Shown here in pieces: positions 43,694 to 55,471 of a stretch of DNA of 64,000 nucleotides; within the stretch, counting starts at the first letter, position 1; each line of letters starts with the position of its first letter. A model generated the notes under the pieces. The model saw only the letters and a program-made list of their open reading frames with translations. It did no database searches and was not told the DNA's origin. The position numbers and the translations under genes are program-made. This stretch comes from Cervus elaphus (Eukaryota > Chordata > Mammalia > Artiodactyla > Cervidae), in NCBI RefSeq assembly GCF_910594005.1, contig NC_057829.1, positions 61,735,001 through 61,799,000 on the forward strand, read 5' to 3'.

Positions 43694-43905
43694 GGGACTC
43701 CTCATGTGGCTCAGTGGTAAAGAATTCACCTGCCAATGCAGGAGATGTAGGTTCGATCCTTGGGTTGGGAAGATCCTCTGGAGAAGGAAATGGCAACCCA
43801 CTCCATTATTCTTGCCTGGGAAATCTCAGGGACAGAGGAGCCTGGCGGGCCACACTCCATGGTGTCACACGAGTCAGACATGACAGCACTAAACCACCAC
43901 ACCAG
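43694..43905 (+). repeat. Bov-A2 SINE
   Basis: It reads 'catgtggctcagtggtaaag', 'aggttcgatccttgggttgg', 'ggcaacccactccattattc', 'gtcagacatgacagcactaa'. In tandem with the copy at 43471, just before the DHRS4 retrocopy. Confidence 0.95.
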
Positions 43906-43911
43906 CCACAT

Positions 43912-43926
43912 ATAAGTTCCCCTTGT
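43912..43926 (+). repeat. Target-site duplication, 5' copy
   Basis: ATAAGTTCCCCTTGT, identical to the copy at 45370-45384. The pair frames the DHRS4 retrocopy. Confidence 0.95.
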
Positions 43927-44101
43927 CTCTGGCCAAGGGCCCGCGCAGTCCTGATCTAGTGCTTAAGGGGAGCGGGGAGCCGGGAGCCGGGAGCGGGGAG
44001 CTGGGAGGGGAGCGGGCCGCAGAGCAGGCTGTGATTCACCCTTCGCCCTACCCCTCGCCCTGCCCCCCTGGGCGGTGCAGAGCCCTGAACCGGCCAGCGC
44101 C

Positions 44102-44936
44102 ATGCTGAAGGTGGGACTGCCATTGGGTGCCTGTGCGCGGTCATGGAAGTCGGTCTGGATGGCAAGCTGCGGGGTGGCGCGCCGGAACCCGCTGGCGAAT
44201 AAAGCGGCCCTAGTAATGGCCTCCACTGACGGGATCGGTTTTGCCATCGCCCGGCGTGTGGCCCAGGACGGGGTCCATGTGGTGGTCAGCAACCGGAAGC
44301 AGCAGAATGTGGACCAGGCAGTGGCAACGCTGCAAGGGGAGGGGCTGAGCGTGACGGGCACCGTGTGCCATGTAGGGAAGGCTGAGGACCGGGAGCGGCT
44401 GGTGGCCACGGCTGTGAAGCTTCATGGCGACGTGGACATCCTGATCTACAATGCTGCTGTCAACCCTTTCTTTGGAAACTTGATGGATGTCACCAAGGAG
44501 GTGTGGGACAAGATTCTGGACATTAACGTGAAGGCCACAGCCCTGCTGACAAAGGCATTGGTGCCAGAAATGGCGAAACGAGGCGGCTCAATAGTGATCG
44601 TGTCCTCAGTCGCAGCCTACAGCCCATTTCCTAGCCTGGGTCCTTACAACGTTTCTAAAACAGCTTTGCTGGGCCTCACTAAGAACCTGGCCACTGAACT
44701 GGCACAGTGGAATGTTCGGGTGAACTGCCTGGCGCCTGGACTCATCAAGACTAGCTTCAGCCGTATGTTGTGGGAGGATCAGGCAAGAGAGGAGAGCATA
44801 AAAGCAGCCTTGCAGATCAAAAGGATAGGCAAGCCAGAGGACTGTGCCGGCATCGTCTTTCCTATGCTCTGAAGACGCCAACTACATCACTGGGGAGACA
44901 GTGGTGGTGGCTGGAGGGACCCCATTTCACCTCTAA
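44102..44936 (+). pseudogene. DHRS4: DHRS4-like retropseudogene, 2-nt frameshift near C terminus
   Basis: DHRS4 is an NADPH-dependent short-chain dehydrogenase/reductase of peroxisomes acting on retinal and other carbonyls. Here the frame is open for 256 codons (44102-44869, stop at 44870-44872). Visible are the cofactor loop STDGIGFA (41-48), NAAV (117-120), the catalytic Ser within VIVSS (165-169), and YNVSK with Tyr182 and Lys186. Against the remembered family, a 2-nt loss near 44857-44861 diverts the last 25 codons; the other frame continues to a stop at 44934-44936 and would end FHL rather than an SRL-type peroxisomal signal. A Met at residue 39 in the cofactor loop looks like CpG decay. 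The copy is either a recent pseudogene or a source of a truncated protein; expression cannot be judged. ATG 44102 is favoured over an in-frame ATG at 44075 because it matches the DHRS4 N terminus. Confidence 0.92.
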
Positions 44937-45064
44937 GGACGTGGAGAGCATCCACCAGGGCAGAGATTGGGCTCCAACTCCAGAGTCCTGTTCCCGAATC
45001 CATCAACTGGCCTTTCCCACCTCTGCCTAGCATACTGCTAACCTTACACCATAACACCCCCCTG

Positions 45065-45065
<1 letters not shown>

Positions 45066-45099
<34 letters not shown>
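45066..45099 (+). repeat. (CA)17 microsatellite
   Basis: Perfect AC tract inside the 3'UTR of the retrocopy. Confidence 0.95.
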
Positions 45100-45101
<2 letters not shown>

Positions 45102-45369
45102 GCTCCAGCATTCTCTGCTATCAAGGTGTAGTCCTGCTGTTGCTGTAGCCTTGAACAAAGACGTCCCTTGCGAGAACAGGGCAGGCCTGCTGAGAGGGCT
45201 TAGTCTACTGTGGTAAAGACCAACTAGTATTTTTTTCTGGACATCAGGGAAATTTGAGGGAGATGGGACAGAAGAAACTTGGCGTGGAAGGAACTGAGTT
45301 GGAAATTAACAACTCGCAAATGAGGTGCAAATAAAACGCAGACGATCACGAAAAAAAAAAATAATAATA

Positions 45370-45384
45370 ATAAGTTCCCCTTGT
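45370..45384 (+). repeat. Target-site duplication, 3' copy
   Basis: ATAAGTTCCCCTTGT, matching 43912-43926 exactly. Confidence 0.95.
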
Positions 45385-45604
45385 GCTCCACATTGCAACA
45401 CTTAGAATTTTCCATGGCTTTCACAGACACCAGGTGCTTCCTTGCCCCTCTGCCTCTCTTCATGTCTGCAGGGCCCAAAATGTTTCACCCAGCCATCCAC
45501 TCATTTCCATTGCTGTTCCCAAGAAGCAAAACATAGATGGACAAAATCAGGCCATTTTCTAACCCAAATCACGAATCTGTGTGGCTACCTGAGGGCACTT
45601 TTAG

Positions 45605-46388
45605 TTCAGTTCAGTTCAGTCGCTCAGTCGTGTCTGACTCTTTGCGACCCCATGGACTGCAGCATGCCAGGCCTCCCTGTCCATCACCAACTCCCAGAGT
45701 TTACTCAAACTCATGTCCATTGACTCAGTGATGACATCCAACCATCTGATCCTCTGTTGTCACCTTCTCCTCCCGCCTTCAATCTTTCCCATCATCAAGG
45801 TATTTTCCAATGACTCAGTTCTTCCCATCAGATGGCCAAAGGATTGGAGTTTCTGCTTCAGCATCAGTCCTTCCAGTGAACACCCAGGACTGATCTCCTT
45901 TAGGATGGACTGGTTGGATCTCCTTGCTGTCCAAGGGACTCTCAAGAGTCTTCTCCAATACCACAGTTCAAAAGTATCAGCTCTTCGGCACTCAGCTTTC
46001 TTTATAGTCCAACTCTCACATCCATACATGACTACTGGAAAAACCGTAGCTTTGACTAGACGGACCTTTGTTGGCAAAGTAATGTCTCTGCTTTTTAATA
46101 TGCTGTCTAGGTTGGCCATAACTTTTCTTCCAAGGAGCAAGCGTCTTTTAATTTCATGGCTGCAGTCACCATCTGCAGTGATTTTGGAGCCCAAAAAGAT
46201 AAAGTCTGTCACTGTTTCCACTGTTTCCCCATCTATTTGCCATGAAGTGATGGGACCAGATGCCGTGATCTTAGTTTTCTGAATGTTGAGCTGAAAGCCA
46301 ACCTTTTCACTCTCCTCTTTCACTTTCATCAAGAGGCTCTTTAGTTCTTCTTCGCTTTCTGCCATAAGGGTGATGTTATCTGCATATC
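45605..46388 (-). mobile_element. BovB LINE, 5'-truncated
   Basis: Reversed BovB from the (AGTTCA)n-type 3' end to the RT YADD region ('gatgttatctgcatat'). On the minus strand the C-terminal frame is open for about 200 codons (46365-45760: MAESEEELKSLLMKVKEES at its start, CESWTIKKAECRRADTFELW further on). It is the best preserved BovB C-terminal frame in the window. No flanking duplication was recognised. Confidence 0.93.
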
Positions 46389-47189
46389 AACAAACCTATT
46401 ACTTACAGAATCTTATGATAACAGCAACTTCAGGGGCCACATAAACTCCCTCCTCCCACTCAGAGCCATTAAGTCACATGCACCACGGTTGGTCTAGCAT
46501 GTGCCCTCCAGGAAAGCTTCCCCAGATCTCTCAGTTAGACTCTGTGCCCCCCGTCTCTGCTTCGACAGCACTCAGCTCTACCTGGCCACTTGCCGGGTCA
46601 TATTAGGATCCACTGTCTCTCCCACTGCACTGCATCACAGGGGGCAGAACCACGATGGCTGGATATAGCTCCAGCCCTGGCATTTATCGCTCAGTGCAGG
46701 AAAGCCCACGTCCTCCTGTGTTCCTCAGTGACAGGCACCAGCACCCTCAGCGCATTTCTATCCAGGAAGGAACCAGCTTCCCCGACAGATGATCCTTCTA
46801 TTACTGGACAGGTCTGACCCAGTTCAGTACATTTACTACGAGCCTTCTCTGTGCCAGGCACTATATGAAGCATCGTGGGAACAGAATATGAAGAACAGCT
46901 CCTGCCTTCAAGGAACTCAGGTCTCCAAAAGCCCAGAATCAGTCCTCTCCTTTCCTGTCATGGGTCCCAGAAATACAGAAACAAGGGTCCTCCTTCCTAC
47001 ACCTCGAAACAGGTACAGCCAGCCAGGGAGTGAAAGGAGACATTGTCAACACACTCACTACAAATTAGGAGATGGGATTCGTGACATAAATAATCTCCAG
47101 TGACAGAAATGTTATGGCAGCCTGGGGCAGGCATGTGGGGGATTGACTCTTAAGTGGCAGGAGAGAACTTTCTGGAGTGACGGGGATGT
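46389..47189. other. Unassigned intergenic sequence
   Basis: Mostly unrecognised. A piece of the unnamed old repeat family is visible at about 46820-46935 ('acgagccttctctgtgccag', 'gctcctgccttcaaggaact'). Confidence 0.4.
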
Positions 47190-47197
47190 CATACATC

Positions 47198-47214
47198 TTT
47201 TTTTTTTTTTTTTT
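47198..47214 (-). mobile_element. Tail-only retroinsertion (T17)
   Basis: Seventeen T bases are flanked by direct repeats CATACATCTT (47190-47199 and 47215-47224, overlapping the tract ends). This looks like an insertion of a poly(A) tail alone on the minus strand. Confidence 0.6.
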
Positions 47215-47224
47215 CATACATCTT

Positions 47225-48540
47225 AATTGGGGTGTGAGCTTCAGGGATGTAGCAATCTGTCAAAACCTATCAAACGGTACACTTGGTAGAGCTGATTTGA
47301 GGAGAGACACAAACCCAAGTGTCCGCACTGCCTCTCACTGCCACTCACTTGCGGGCTCATCTCAGCCCCAAGTCACCATCTTTCCAAATCTCTGTTTCTG
47401 CCAGTAAGAGTAAAACTCTTACTTTAAGCCAGAGACAGGGGAGCTCCCTGGCTGAAGCAGGCGTAGGAAAGCTGGTGTCCTCAGACCCCCTCCCCTGTTC
47501 ACAAGGACCCCAAGGTGCCACCACTTCTGCTGAGTCCCAAAGAGCTCTGACTGGCTCTGATTCTACACCGATCTCTACTTCAGACTAAATATATCCCCCC
47601 TTTCCTCCAAACCATATGGTTTCTAGACTCGTCTGGAAAGAGGCGGCTTGGGAAAGCGAAGCAGAGACCAGGAGGAGGGCCATGTCTCTCCTCTTCGCGT
47701 TAGTTCATTCAATGCAGCACACACAGTGAGTGTTCAAGGCTGCCATACAAGACCCCTCATCAATGGTCAATTTCAGCTACATTCAAGTGCTTTATAAAGC
47801 CTGGGTTACTGGGGCATGAGGTTTCCACTAAGTCCCGGGGCTTTTCACCAGCAAGAGGAAGAAGGCCCTGGCCCGAGACTTCCAAGCAGTACAGTACCGC
47901 CTAATGGGTCCTTGTGCCCAGGACAATGGGGAATGGGGGAGGGAGGTTACATTTTTAAGGCTTCCTCTCCTCTGACCAGCACAGCTTCCATCTCTGCTTC
48001 CAGTAGTTGCCTACATCTAGGAATAGGAAGAGCCTTCTTAATACACACACATTTCAGTCTCCACAGTTTATAGCAACATTTTTATCCACATGAAAAATAC
48101 AGGACACACCCTACCTACTGTGAATTCATTAACTTAAAAATATCTTGATGGATCACAACATGGACAAACCCTAAAGGGCAGCACCCTCTCTGGGAGAGAC
48201 GGACAGTGCTTGACACACACCCTGAGCAAAGTCCTCTTGGAGGAACCTCATCGCCCCAGGGCTGCAGGCCATAGGTACTCTCCAGTGAGCTGGACCACGC
48301 TAAGGATTCCCAGAGCCAGCCATGAATGGCAGGAGCCAAGCCCAGAGAAGCCGAAGGATAAACCTGTCACTGCTTTTTTCTGCCCTCGCCTCCACTCCCC
48401 ATGGTGGTCTCAGGACTAAAAGAAAAGAGGTGATATGACCACAGGAACTGATGGAGTTGAGGAATAGGTTCTGGGGAAGAAAGAATAGCCTTGGACTAGA
48501 GCCCCAGGAGTTGTGGGGGAAAAAAGCAACGTAAGTCATA
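47225..48540. other. Unassigned intergenic sequence
   Basis: No gene or named repeat recognised; short open frames lack features. Confidence 0.4.
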
Positions 48541-48544
48541 TATG

Positions 48545-48800
48545 TAATTTAATATTTTCTAGTAATCACATTAAAAAGATAAAAAGAAACAGGTAAGATT
48601 AATTTTAATGATATAATTAATCTAATATACTAAAATATCAAGGAATGAATATAAAATTAGAGACATTTTTATATTCAAGTCTTTGAATTCTGGGGTGTAT
48701 TTCACACTTAGAGAACATCTCAATTTAGACTAGCCCCATTTCAAGTGCTCAGTATCCACATGTGGCCAGAGGCTACCATATGGGGCAGTGCATGCGGGAG
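48545..48800 (-). repeat. Ancient repeat family B, copy 2
   Basis: It reads 'ggtgtatttcacacttagag', 'aacatctcaatttagactag', 'ccccatttcaagtgctcagt', the reverse complement order of 40622-40755. Family name not recalled. Confidence 0.6.
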
Positions 48801-49300
48801 AGCAACAAATGAGGATAGACTTTCCCTAAGCCCGGCAGTCGGGGGTGGGGGTATGGTGTGTTTCAGTGGGCACCAGCCCTCCTGGGTCTGAACACCGTTC
48901 CTGGAGGGCACACCATGCTATCATCCCAGAGCCAGCACCGGGCATCACTGGAGAAAGTCCTATGCAGACCTGGGTCCCAGCTAGGAGCAGCGCAGCATCG
49001 TGCACAAGATGCCACATGGGGCTTGAGGGCCAAAGCCAGACTATAGAGGACTTGTGTTTGGCTCCCATGGTTTGTTGGGGTTTTTTTTAAGTGTGATTGC
49101 ATTTTTATTTTCCTTTATACTTGGCCCTGTTCTTCCCAATTCACCCCTCCCCCAGTTTTGCGGACTTATTAGGAATTTTTCCATCATGTGATATCTCCCC
49201 TTTATTCTCATCTGTTTGGCTGTTCATTTGAAGATAGCCAGTGGGAGGAACTTGTATTACAATTTGTTTTTGGTTTTCTTTAATATTTATTTGTTTAATT
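48801..49300. other. Unassigned intergenic sequence
   Basis: No gene or named repeat recognised. Confidence 0.35.
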
Positions 49301-49304
49301 ACAG

Positions 49305-49460
49305 GTCTTAGTTGAAGCATACAGGGTCTTCAATATTCGTTGCAACATGCTGGATCTTTAGTTGCAGCATGTAGGATCTAGTTTCCTGACCAGGGATTGA
49401 ATCCAGGCCCCCTGCATTGGGAACTCAGAGTCTTTGCCACTACACCACCAGGGAAGTCCC
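49305..49460 (-). repeat. Bov-tA SINE, reversed
   Basis: It reads 'ctttagttgcagcatgtagg', 'ctgaccagggattgaatcca', 'cactacaccaccagggaagt', the reverse of a Bov-tA. Confidence 0.9.
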
Positions 49461-49539
49461 TTCCATGGTGTTTTTAAATCTCTCAAAGTAGTTGTTGTTT
49501 TCATGACTTTACACTTCCTTCCTGGCTCCTATAGACATT

Positions 49540-49775
49540 GGGCTGTGTGACCCTGCTTAAGACCACAGTTCTTAAAGTCCTGGATGTTAACCTCAACTCT
49601 ACCACTTTTTAGTTGACAATGGATACATTAAACTCTTCATATGTGTCTTTTACTATAAAATTGGAGTTAAGACTACTTCACAGAGATGCATGACTTTAAC
49701 GAGAAAAGGAATTAATTGGCCAACACAAAGCTAAGTACATAAGCACTCGAAAAATTGTGGTATTAATTTTTCATT
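49540..49775 (+). repeat. MIR SINE
   Basis: It reads 'gggctgtgtgaccctgctta', 'ctcaactctaccactttt' and 'aaattggagttaagactac', consistent with a MIR with small insertions. Confidence 0.6.
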
Positions 49776-49779
49776 CAGA

Positions 49780-50865
49780 TGTGAATTCCTTAGAGCCCCT
49801 ACTATATTCCTCTTCCAGTATTGGAAAACTGGCAAGTACATGGGCAGGAGAAGCTCTTAAAAGCATCCCCCACTTTGGTGCCGAGGAATGGCTTCCACAC
49901 TTAAAATTTTAAGACAGTCTGTTTCCCTTCTTTGTTGCCCACGGATATGGCTCTACTGAATTAAGCATTCTTGGGACCAAGGCATTGAAAACTTTAAAAG
50001 ACTGACTTTCAATAATAAAAGGAGAAAGCTAACAAGGACACCAAGGGCCCCTGCTACTAATCTGCACACTGGTTCCAAGGCCGAAGACTGGGGATCTGGG
50101 CACTAGATGCTTCCAATGAAGGATAAGATATTAATGATCAACTAGGATCAAGACCTGGCCAACCGCTCAACCCCAATTTTTGTTTTTGCTTTTTATAGGG
50201 AATTTAAGAGGCTAGGACATAAAAGCAGCACCTAACAAACCTGATGGTCCCACCACAGCCCTCTAGCCTAGGTCTCAGGCTTCTTCACTATTCACACTCT
50301 CTGTGCTTCTAATTCAGGAATCTGGGGGGGGAGGGGGGGGCAAAAATGGGCCGCCTGCCATGGGGTACAAAGGCCCTGGAGTGGGAGAGAGTCGAAGACT
50401 CCTCCCAGGTCTCTCTCTTCCCACCTCCTCTTCCCGCTGTTTAATGCGTCTGCATCTTCATTCCATTCTGTGACTCAGTGATTAATGGTTATGTGCTCAG
50501 CACTGGACTAGACATTTTGATCCTCTTCCTATTTTTCAGAATAACTCCTGTCCTACCCCTTTTCGTTTTGCATTACTGAGTTTCCCATGTGCTGTTAAGA
50601 GTCCCTCCACACTTTAAAGGAACAGAACTAACTCCTTTTTCTACAGCAAACAATATGAACTGGTCCTTGGGGGATGAGGAGAGAGTGGCAGACGGTCTGA
50701 GCAACACCTTAGGGAGCTAACACGGCTCAAGAGGAACACACAGGCAGGTAACGGAGCAAAAACAGAAGAGTTTTTTATTTCTATTCTGGATGTAACTAAT
50801 TGTTATCCAAAATAACCATGTCAGCATCAGTAAGCAGCTGATTATAAAATGTGTCCTTGGCAGAG
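49780..50865. other. Unassigned sequence just downstream of ARHGAP19
   Basis: Repeat-poor. A G-run pair (50325-50340) may form a G-quadruplex. A minus-strand AATAAA (50774-50779) is an alternative distal polyadenylation signal for ARHGAP19. Nothing else recognised. Confidence 0.4.
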
Positions 50866-50872
50866 ACAGAGA

Positions 50873-51215
50873 AAGTTAACATTTAATGAATACCTGCCAT
50901 CTGCCAGGCACTATGTGAGGCTAGTGGTGCTCAGTATTTAGTGGTCAAGGACTCCTCTGGGATTCTTATGGAGGCTCTGAAATCTCTCCCTTAGAAAAAT
51001 TCAAACATACACAAAATTTTACATAGAATTACAGGAGCAAAAGATTCCTGAAATCACAAACTCCAGATTAAAACCTTTGTGCTAAGCCCTTAAATGTGCC
51101 TCTTGAGCATGGCATCATTGAGATGGTTTCGTTCCCCACTCCCTTACAGAGTGGGGAACATGCCCAAGCCCACATACGTAAGTGACAGAAACAACATCTC
51201 AACCAGAGTTGTCTA
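50873..51215 (+). repeat. MIR SINE split by unknown insert
   Basis: A MIR start ('gccatctgccaggcactatg') and a MIR end ('gcccacatacgtaagtgaca') are separated by about 215 bases of unrelated sequence. Confidence 0.5.
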
Positions 51216-51635
51216 AACACTACAGCTTGCTGGCCGAGATGAAAATGTCACTTGGTTTTTACTGTTACTATAACCATCCCTCCTTATTTTTAAATGAGGA
51301 AATAAAGATTATGTGAGAAACTGAAATCTGGGCAAAGCATTCTAGACTCAGCCAAGTGAAATCAGGAAACTCAAAATTCCCAGAGGTTCCAATCCCATGT
51401 CCTATCAGCCAAAAAAGCCCTACTCCCCCTGAACCCACCCACCCAGCTGGAGAGCAAGCCAAAGACACACTGTTCTTAGGTGTCAGAGTCCTCAGAACAA
51501 GAGGCCATCTCTGTCATAACAGCTCAAACTTGAAACAAACAATTTTTTTAAGAGGCAACCTTTCTTTAAAATAATCCATCAGTCAAATGTAAATGAAGAG
51601 ACTGGTCAAAGCCAATAGATATGAAACAAAAGAAA

Positions 51636-51641
51636 TTTAAT
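51636..51641 (-). terminator. Candidate ARHGAP19 polyadenylation signal (ATTAAA)
   Basis: ATTAAA on the minus strand with T-rich downstream DNA, near the lower limit of the repeat-free block. A second, distal candidate AATAAA is at 50774-50779 and a proximal one at 53188-53193. Confidence 0.4.
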
Positions 51642-54600
51642 TTCCGAATATTACATGAATATAAAAGGAAAACAATACATGTTTCTTTACAGTTACATAT
51701 ATATATATAGGATATAGTTGAATAAGAATGAAAAAATAAAAAATGGTTAGACAGTTACGAAACCTTGCTTCTCTTGTTGAGCGAGCTTAAGGGTAGGGAA
51801 AAGGCAAGCCTTGCTGTGAAGAAAGGACCCTGGGGCAGGAGTTTTTCCCAACCAGTTCTGCTGGTCCCCATACATGTCTGGGTGAGTGCTCAATGGCTCT
51901 TTAGCATCTGCTGTGGCCTCCCACACTCCAGTTTCCATGGTAACCCAAGCACTCAGGCTATTAAGTCTTAACTCCACCTCCTCGCCAGCCCTCCCATCCA
52001 CTCTCCACCTGTGGAAACGGCTCAGCATGACCTGCAGAAGAAAGCCAGCTCTCCCCCAGTGAGTTTTAAAGCGGATTAATTACCACTGGTCTGAAAAGCT
52101 TGTGCATCTTAGAAACCCGAATCTTCCCCAATTCCTACAGCAGTCCTGCCAACTGCTGGCATCCAGCTTTGGATCCAGGTCCTGTCTTCGGTACCAAGGC
52201 TTCCAGATGGATGCGGCTCTCTCCTGGGGAAAGGAATTCTACTCAGAAAAGACTTCAGAATGAGAGCCAGTTTCAAGCATCTGTGTGAGGCTCTGCAAGA
52301 AGTAAGGAAGCAGATGAAATAGAGAGACCACTCTGCAACCACAGGATCTCCTGGAAGGCGGTGTTTTAAACCGTATCCTAGCAGAGGTTTCTATGAGGAA
52401 AGCTCAACAGAAACACTCCTGTTCCAGAGGAGAGAATGGCTCTGCTCTGACACTCTGGAACCACTGGCTTTCTTACAAGCCAATAAAACAGCCACCGCTG
52501 GAACACCCAGTGATCACCACAATTAACCCCAAACTGCTCTGTTTCCCAAGGTAGCCCATTGTCATTCCTGATCACAGAAGAATTATTCGGGGTAATGAGC
52601 TGGTGGAGGGTCAACTACAGTTTCAGTTATGATTCACGAGGTACCACCTCCTTGACTGTGTTTTGGCACTCAGGTACAATCAGTATCATCCAATCCTCTT
52701 TCACTGCTGCAATGGAGTCTTTCAAAGCAGGTACACTGCACCGCTGTACCAAGTTAGAAAGTTAGAAAGTCCAGTGCCCAAGGTTTTCACTGATTCAACC
52801 AGGATAGCTCACCCAGTGCCAACTGATCTGAATTAAGGAAGTGGTCTGCATTTTTTATGCTTGAGCCCACACAAGATATACTGCCCCACATTAATATTAC
52901 ATCAAAATCCACTGCAACTGACCCCAGAAAGAAAGGAAATTTTAAAAGCAACAAGAGGCATTTCCAAAGAAATTGTTTCAACATGAAAAACAAACATAAA
53001 ACAGATTTTTAAAATATTACGTATTTTTTAAATTGTTAAATACTGGCTCAAAAATGCCTGCCCACCGAGTCAGAAAGGAAACACAACCCTCCTGTAGCAA
53101 ATGCTTAAAGGGTCTTTGTTTTTGCATTCTCCGTAAGATTCCACAGGATTAGAATAGTTACATATTATAAGGCAGAAATATATGCTGTTTATTTCTCAAA
53201 TTTGGATTCCAACTAGATCACAGCTTCTGTTAAAAAACAAACAAGAAAAGACCTATCATACCCTTACAGCAAGGGAAATCATATTTAATAAATACTTTAA
53301 TGAAACACACATGCCCAAATACCCACATAAACTGCCCAAAGGGGCAAGCTATATAGAAGCACATGACAGAAATCTCTCACCACCCCAGCCCCAGAACACT
53401 AGCCTGGATTACTAACTGCAGTCAACCAACTAAATCTCATATAGAACCTCCCTCCAGTAGAACCACAGAACCAACTCGATGACAAGGAGGTATGAGGTCA
53501 CTGCTCTGCTCCCTCCACCTGTGCCAGACCACATTTAGCAGACCACACCACTCCAGAATGAGACGCTTAGACAAACTAAGAAACAAGTACTGAGTTAAGG
53601 GAAGATATCGCCTGGTCATACCACAAGGGGTCCCTGTTTGCACTCACTGACAGCTGGTGCAGGACATTTTATAAGGAAAAAACTCAAATAGAACCCTATA
53701 TGTATGAACTTGCTAATAAGTATTTTTTAAGAATGACATAAAACTACTGTAGAAAAAGGGACTTTTGAGCAGCTTTATACTCCTAACCATCTATTATTTA
53801 CAATCTATCAAGTTGGATGGCCAAATTTTCCATTTTTCTCCACTACTGTTGTTACGGCAGCAGAAGAAACAGAAAATACAGCGGACAAGACTGACTTCCA
53901 GATACAACAGCAAACTGTGCTCCCCAGAATCATCTTTTGTTTCAGCAATAACACACCATTTCAACAGTTTAAAAATAGGGCAGAAGTCATAGTTTGCTGG
54001 GCAACTGCCTTTCCCCTGAGGCCTGACTCAGCCCCAGCACATGGGGTAAGAATGGTCACACATCTAACAGAGCAGGCATAAAACAACACTCCCTCCTGCC
54101 CCTGCTGCTCTCTGGACAGTGACATCTCACACTGGATCAGAGCTTTGCCACTCTCCTCAAAACACACGTGAACATCCCCAACCCAGTCAAAGCTCCAGCC
54201 CATCTCCAAACTACTCCTGGTGCCCACTGTGACAAGCAAAGGGGCAAGCCAGCAGCTGCCCGTGAACACAGGTGATAAACCACAACTGCTTCCAAACAAG
54301 AACATTCTTTCCTTTAAATCTCTCAATCCTGCAGAGACAGATGCTCAGTTCCTTCCTCTGACTCCAGCTTGCTCTCAGGAGACGGTCCAGCCTGCACACC
54401 TGATCCCTTAGAAGGATGAAGGATAATCTCATCCATCAGGAGTCATCCTGGCCATAAAGCCGGCCCCAGCCTAATCCTACTCCAGAGCTTCCACTACATA
54501 CAGGTACTTCAGCAAGCCTCAAGTAAGCTGTTGGTGACATGCTTTGAGTTACAGTGACTGGGCACAGAAGGCACCACATTGGCACCAGACATGTTTTAGG

Positions 54601-55246
54601 TGAGAGGAATCTGAATGAATGCAGGAGTTCAGCAACCATACGACTATTCTGACATCACTGAGGAAAGAGGAAGACAGGGAGGGAGACAGAAAGGAAGGAG
54701 GGAAGAAAGGACACAGTTTAATATCATTTGCTAAGATACTGCATCATTCAGAATTAGTCAATACTGCAGGCCAAATACCTATAATCTCAGGCCCAAGAAA
54801 TCATAAAAAAAAAAAAATTCCCAGGAAAGCGATAAATTCTTTGGACACAAATAGGTACTGAGGAGTACAGCCTCATAAGACAAAGAGCTTAAGGTGAAAA
54901 AGAGAAAAGACATCTGGCTTAGAGCCCATTTCAATTACTTATCCAAAATATGGCTTTTAAAAATATAAGAAAAAACAAACAAAACAATACCCAACATATC
55001 CCCCAATACTATCAAAACAGAGAAAAGTCCCAACTATCAGTTAAAAATAACATCAATCCACTAGATTGACTGCACTTTTTAAAAAAACCACTGCAGTTGA
55101 GCACAGACTTCAAATTTTCGAAACACAGAACCTGCCTAAAGAAACACATGGAACAGGCAGGGGAGCCTGCCGAGTTCTGCTCATTGATGTGCTGTGTGTA
55201 AGCTGGTTTGGCGGTTTAGTGGTTTCCCCAGAACATTGTTTTTAAA

Positions 55247-55264
55247 GAGAGAGAGAGAGAGAGA
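55247..55264 (+). repeat. (GA)n simple repeat in 3'UTR
   Basis: Nine GA units; reads as CU-repeat in the ARHGAP19 mRNA, a possible pyrimidine-tract-protein site. Confidence 0.8.
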
Positions 55265-55471
55265 GTTGCTAGCACCGGTTCAGTAGGCAGAATCTGCAGA
55301 CATCGCCGCTGAGTGAGGTTAGAGGTATCAGTTGAGTCACAGGATTAGTTGGCTTTCACAATTCAACACGCAGCAAGCGAGCTGCAAGTCCCAGCTCTTC
55401 TGCGGGTGGTCACGGCCCCTGGCCCACAGAAGAAAGAATTCTGGGTGGACAACAGGAAAACTCTGGATCCT

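Larger units (their letters stand above)
43927..45369 (+). mobile_element. DHRS4 processed retrocopy
   Basis: This is an mRNA-derived insertion: a GC-rich 5'UTR, the intronless coding region (44102-44936), a 3'UTR with AATAAA at 45330-45335 and an A-rich tail from 45351. A perfect 15-bp target-site duplication surrounds it. These are the marks of LINE-mediated reverse transcription of a spliced, polyadenylated message. A (CA)n tract at 45066-45099 lies in the 3'UTR. In human, DHRS4 lies on chromosome 14, away from the SLIT1 region, so the copy should have come from another locus. Confidence 0.95.
51610..55471 (-). other. ARHGAP19: ARHGAP19 3'UTR (approximate extent)
   Basis: After the stop codon the terminal exon should continue as 3'UTR. 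About 3.8 kb below it are almost free of mobile elements, in contrast to both flanks, as expected for an exon under constraint. A minus-strand ATTAAA (plus TTTAAT at 51636-51641) followed by T-rich sequence is a plausible end. An AATAAA at 53188-53193 (minus strand) could give a shorter form. A (GA)n tract lies at 55247-55264. The true end needs transcript data. Confidence 0.55.
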
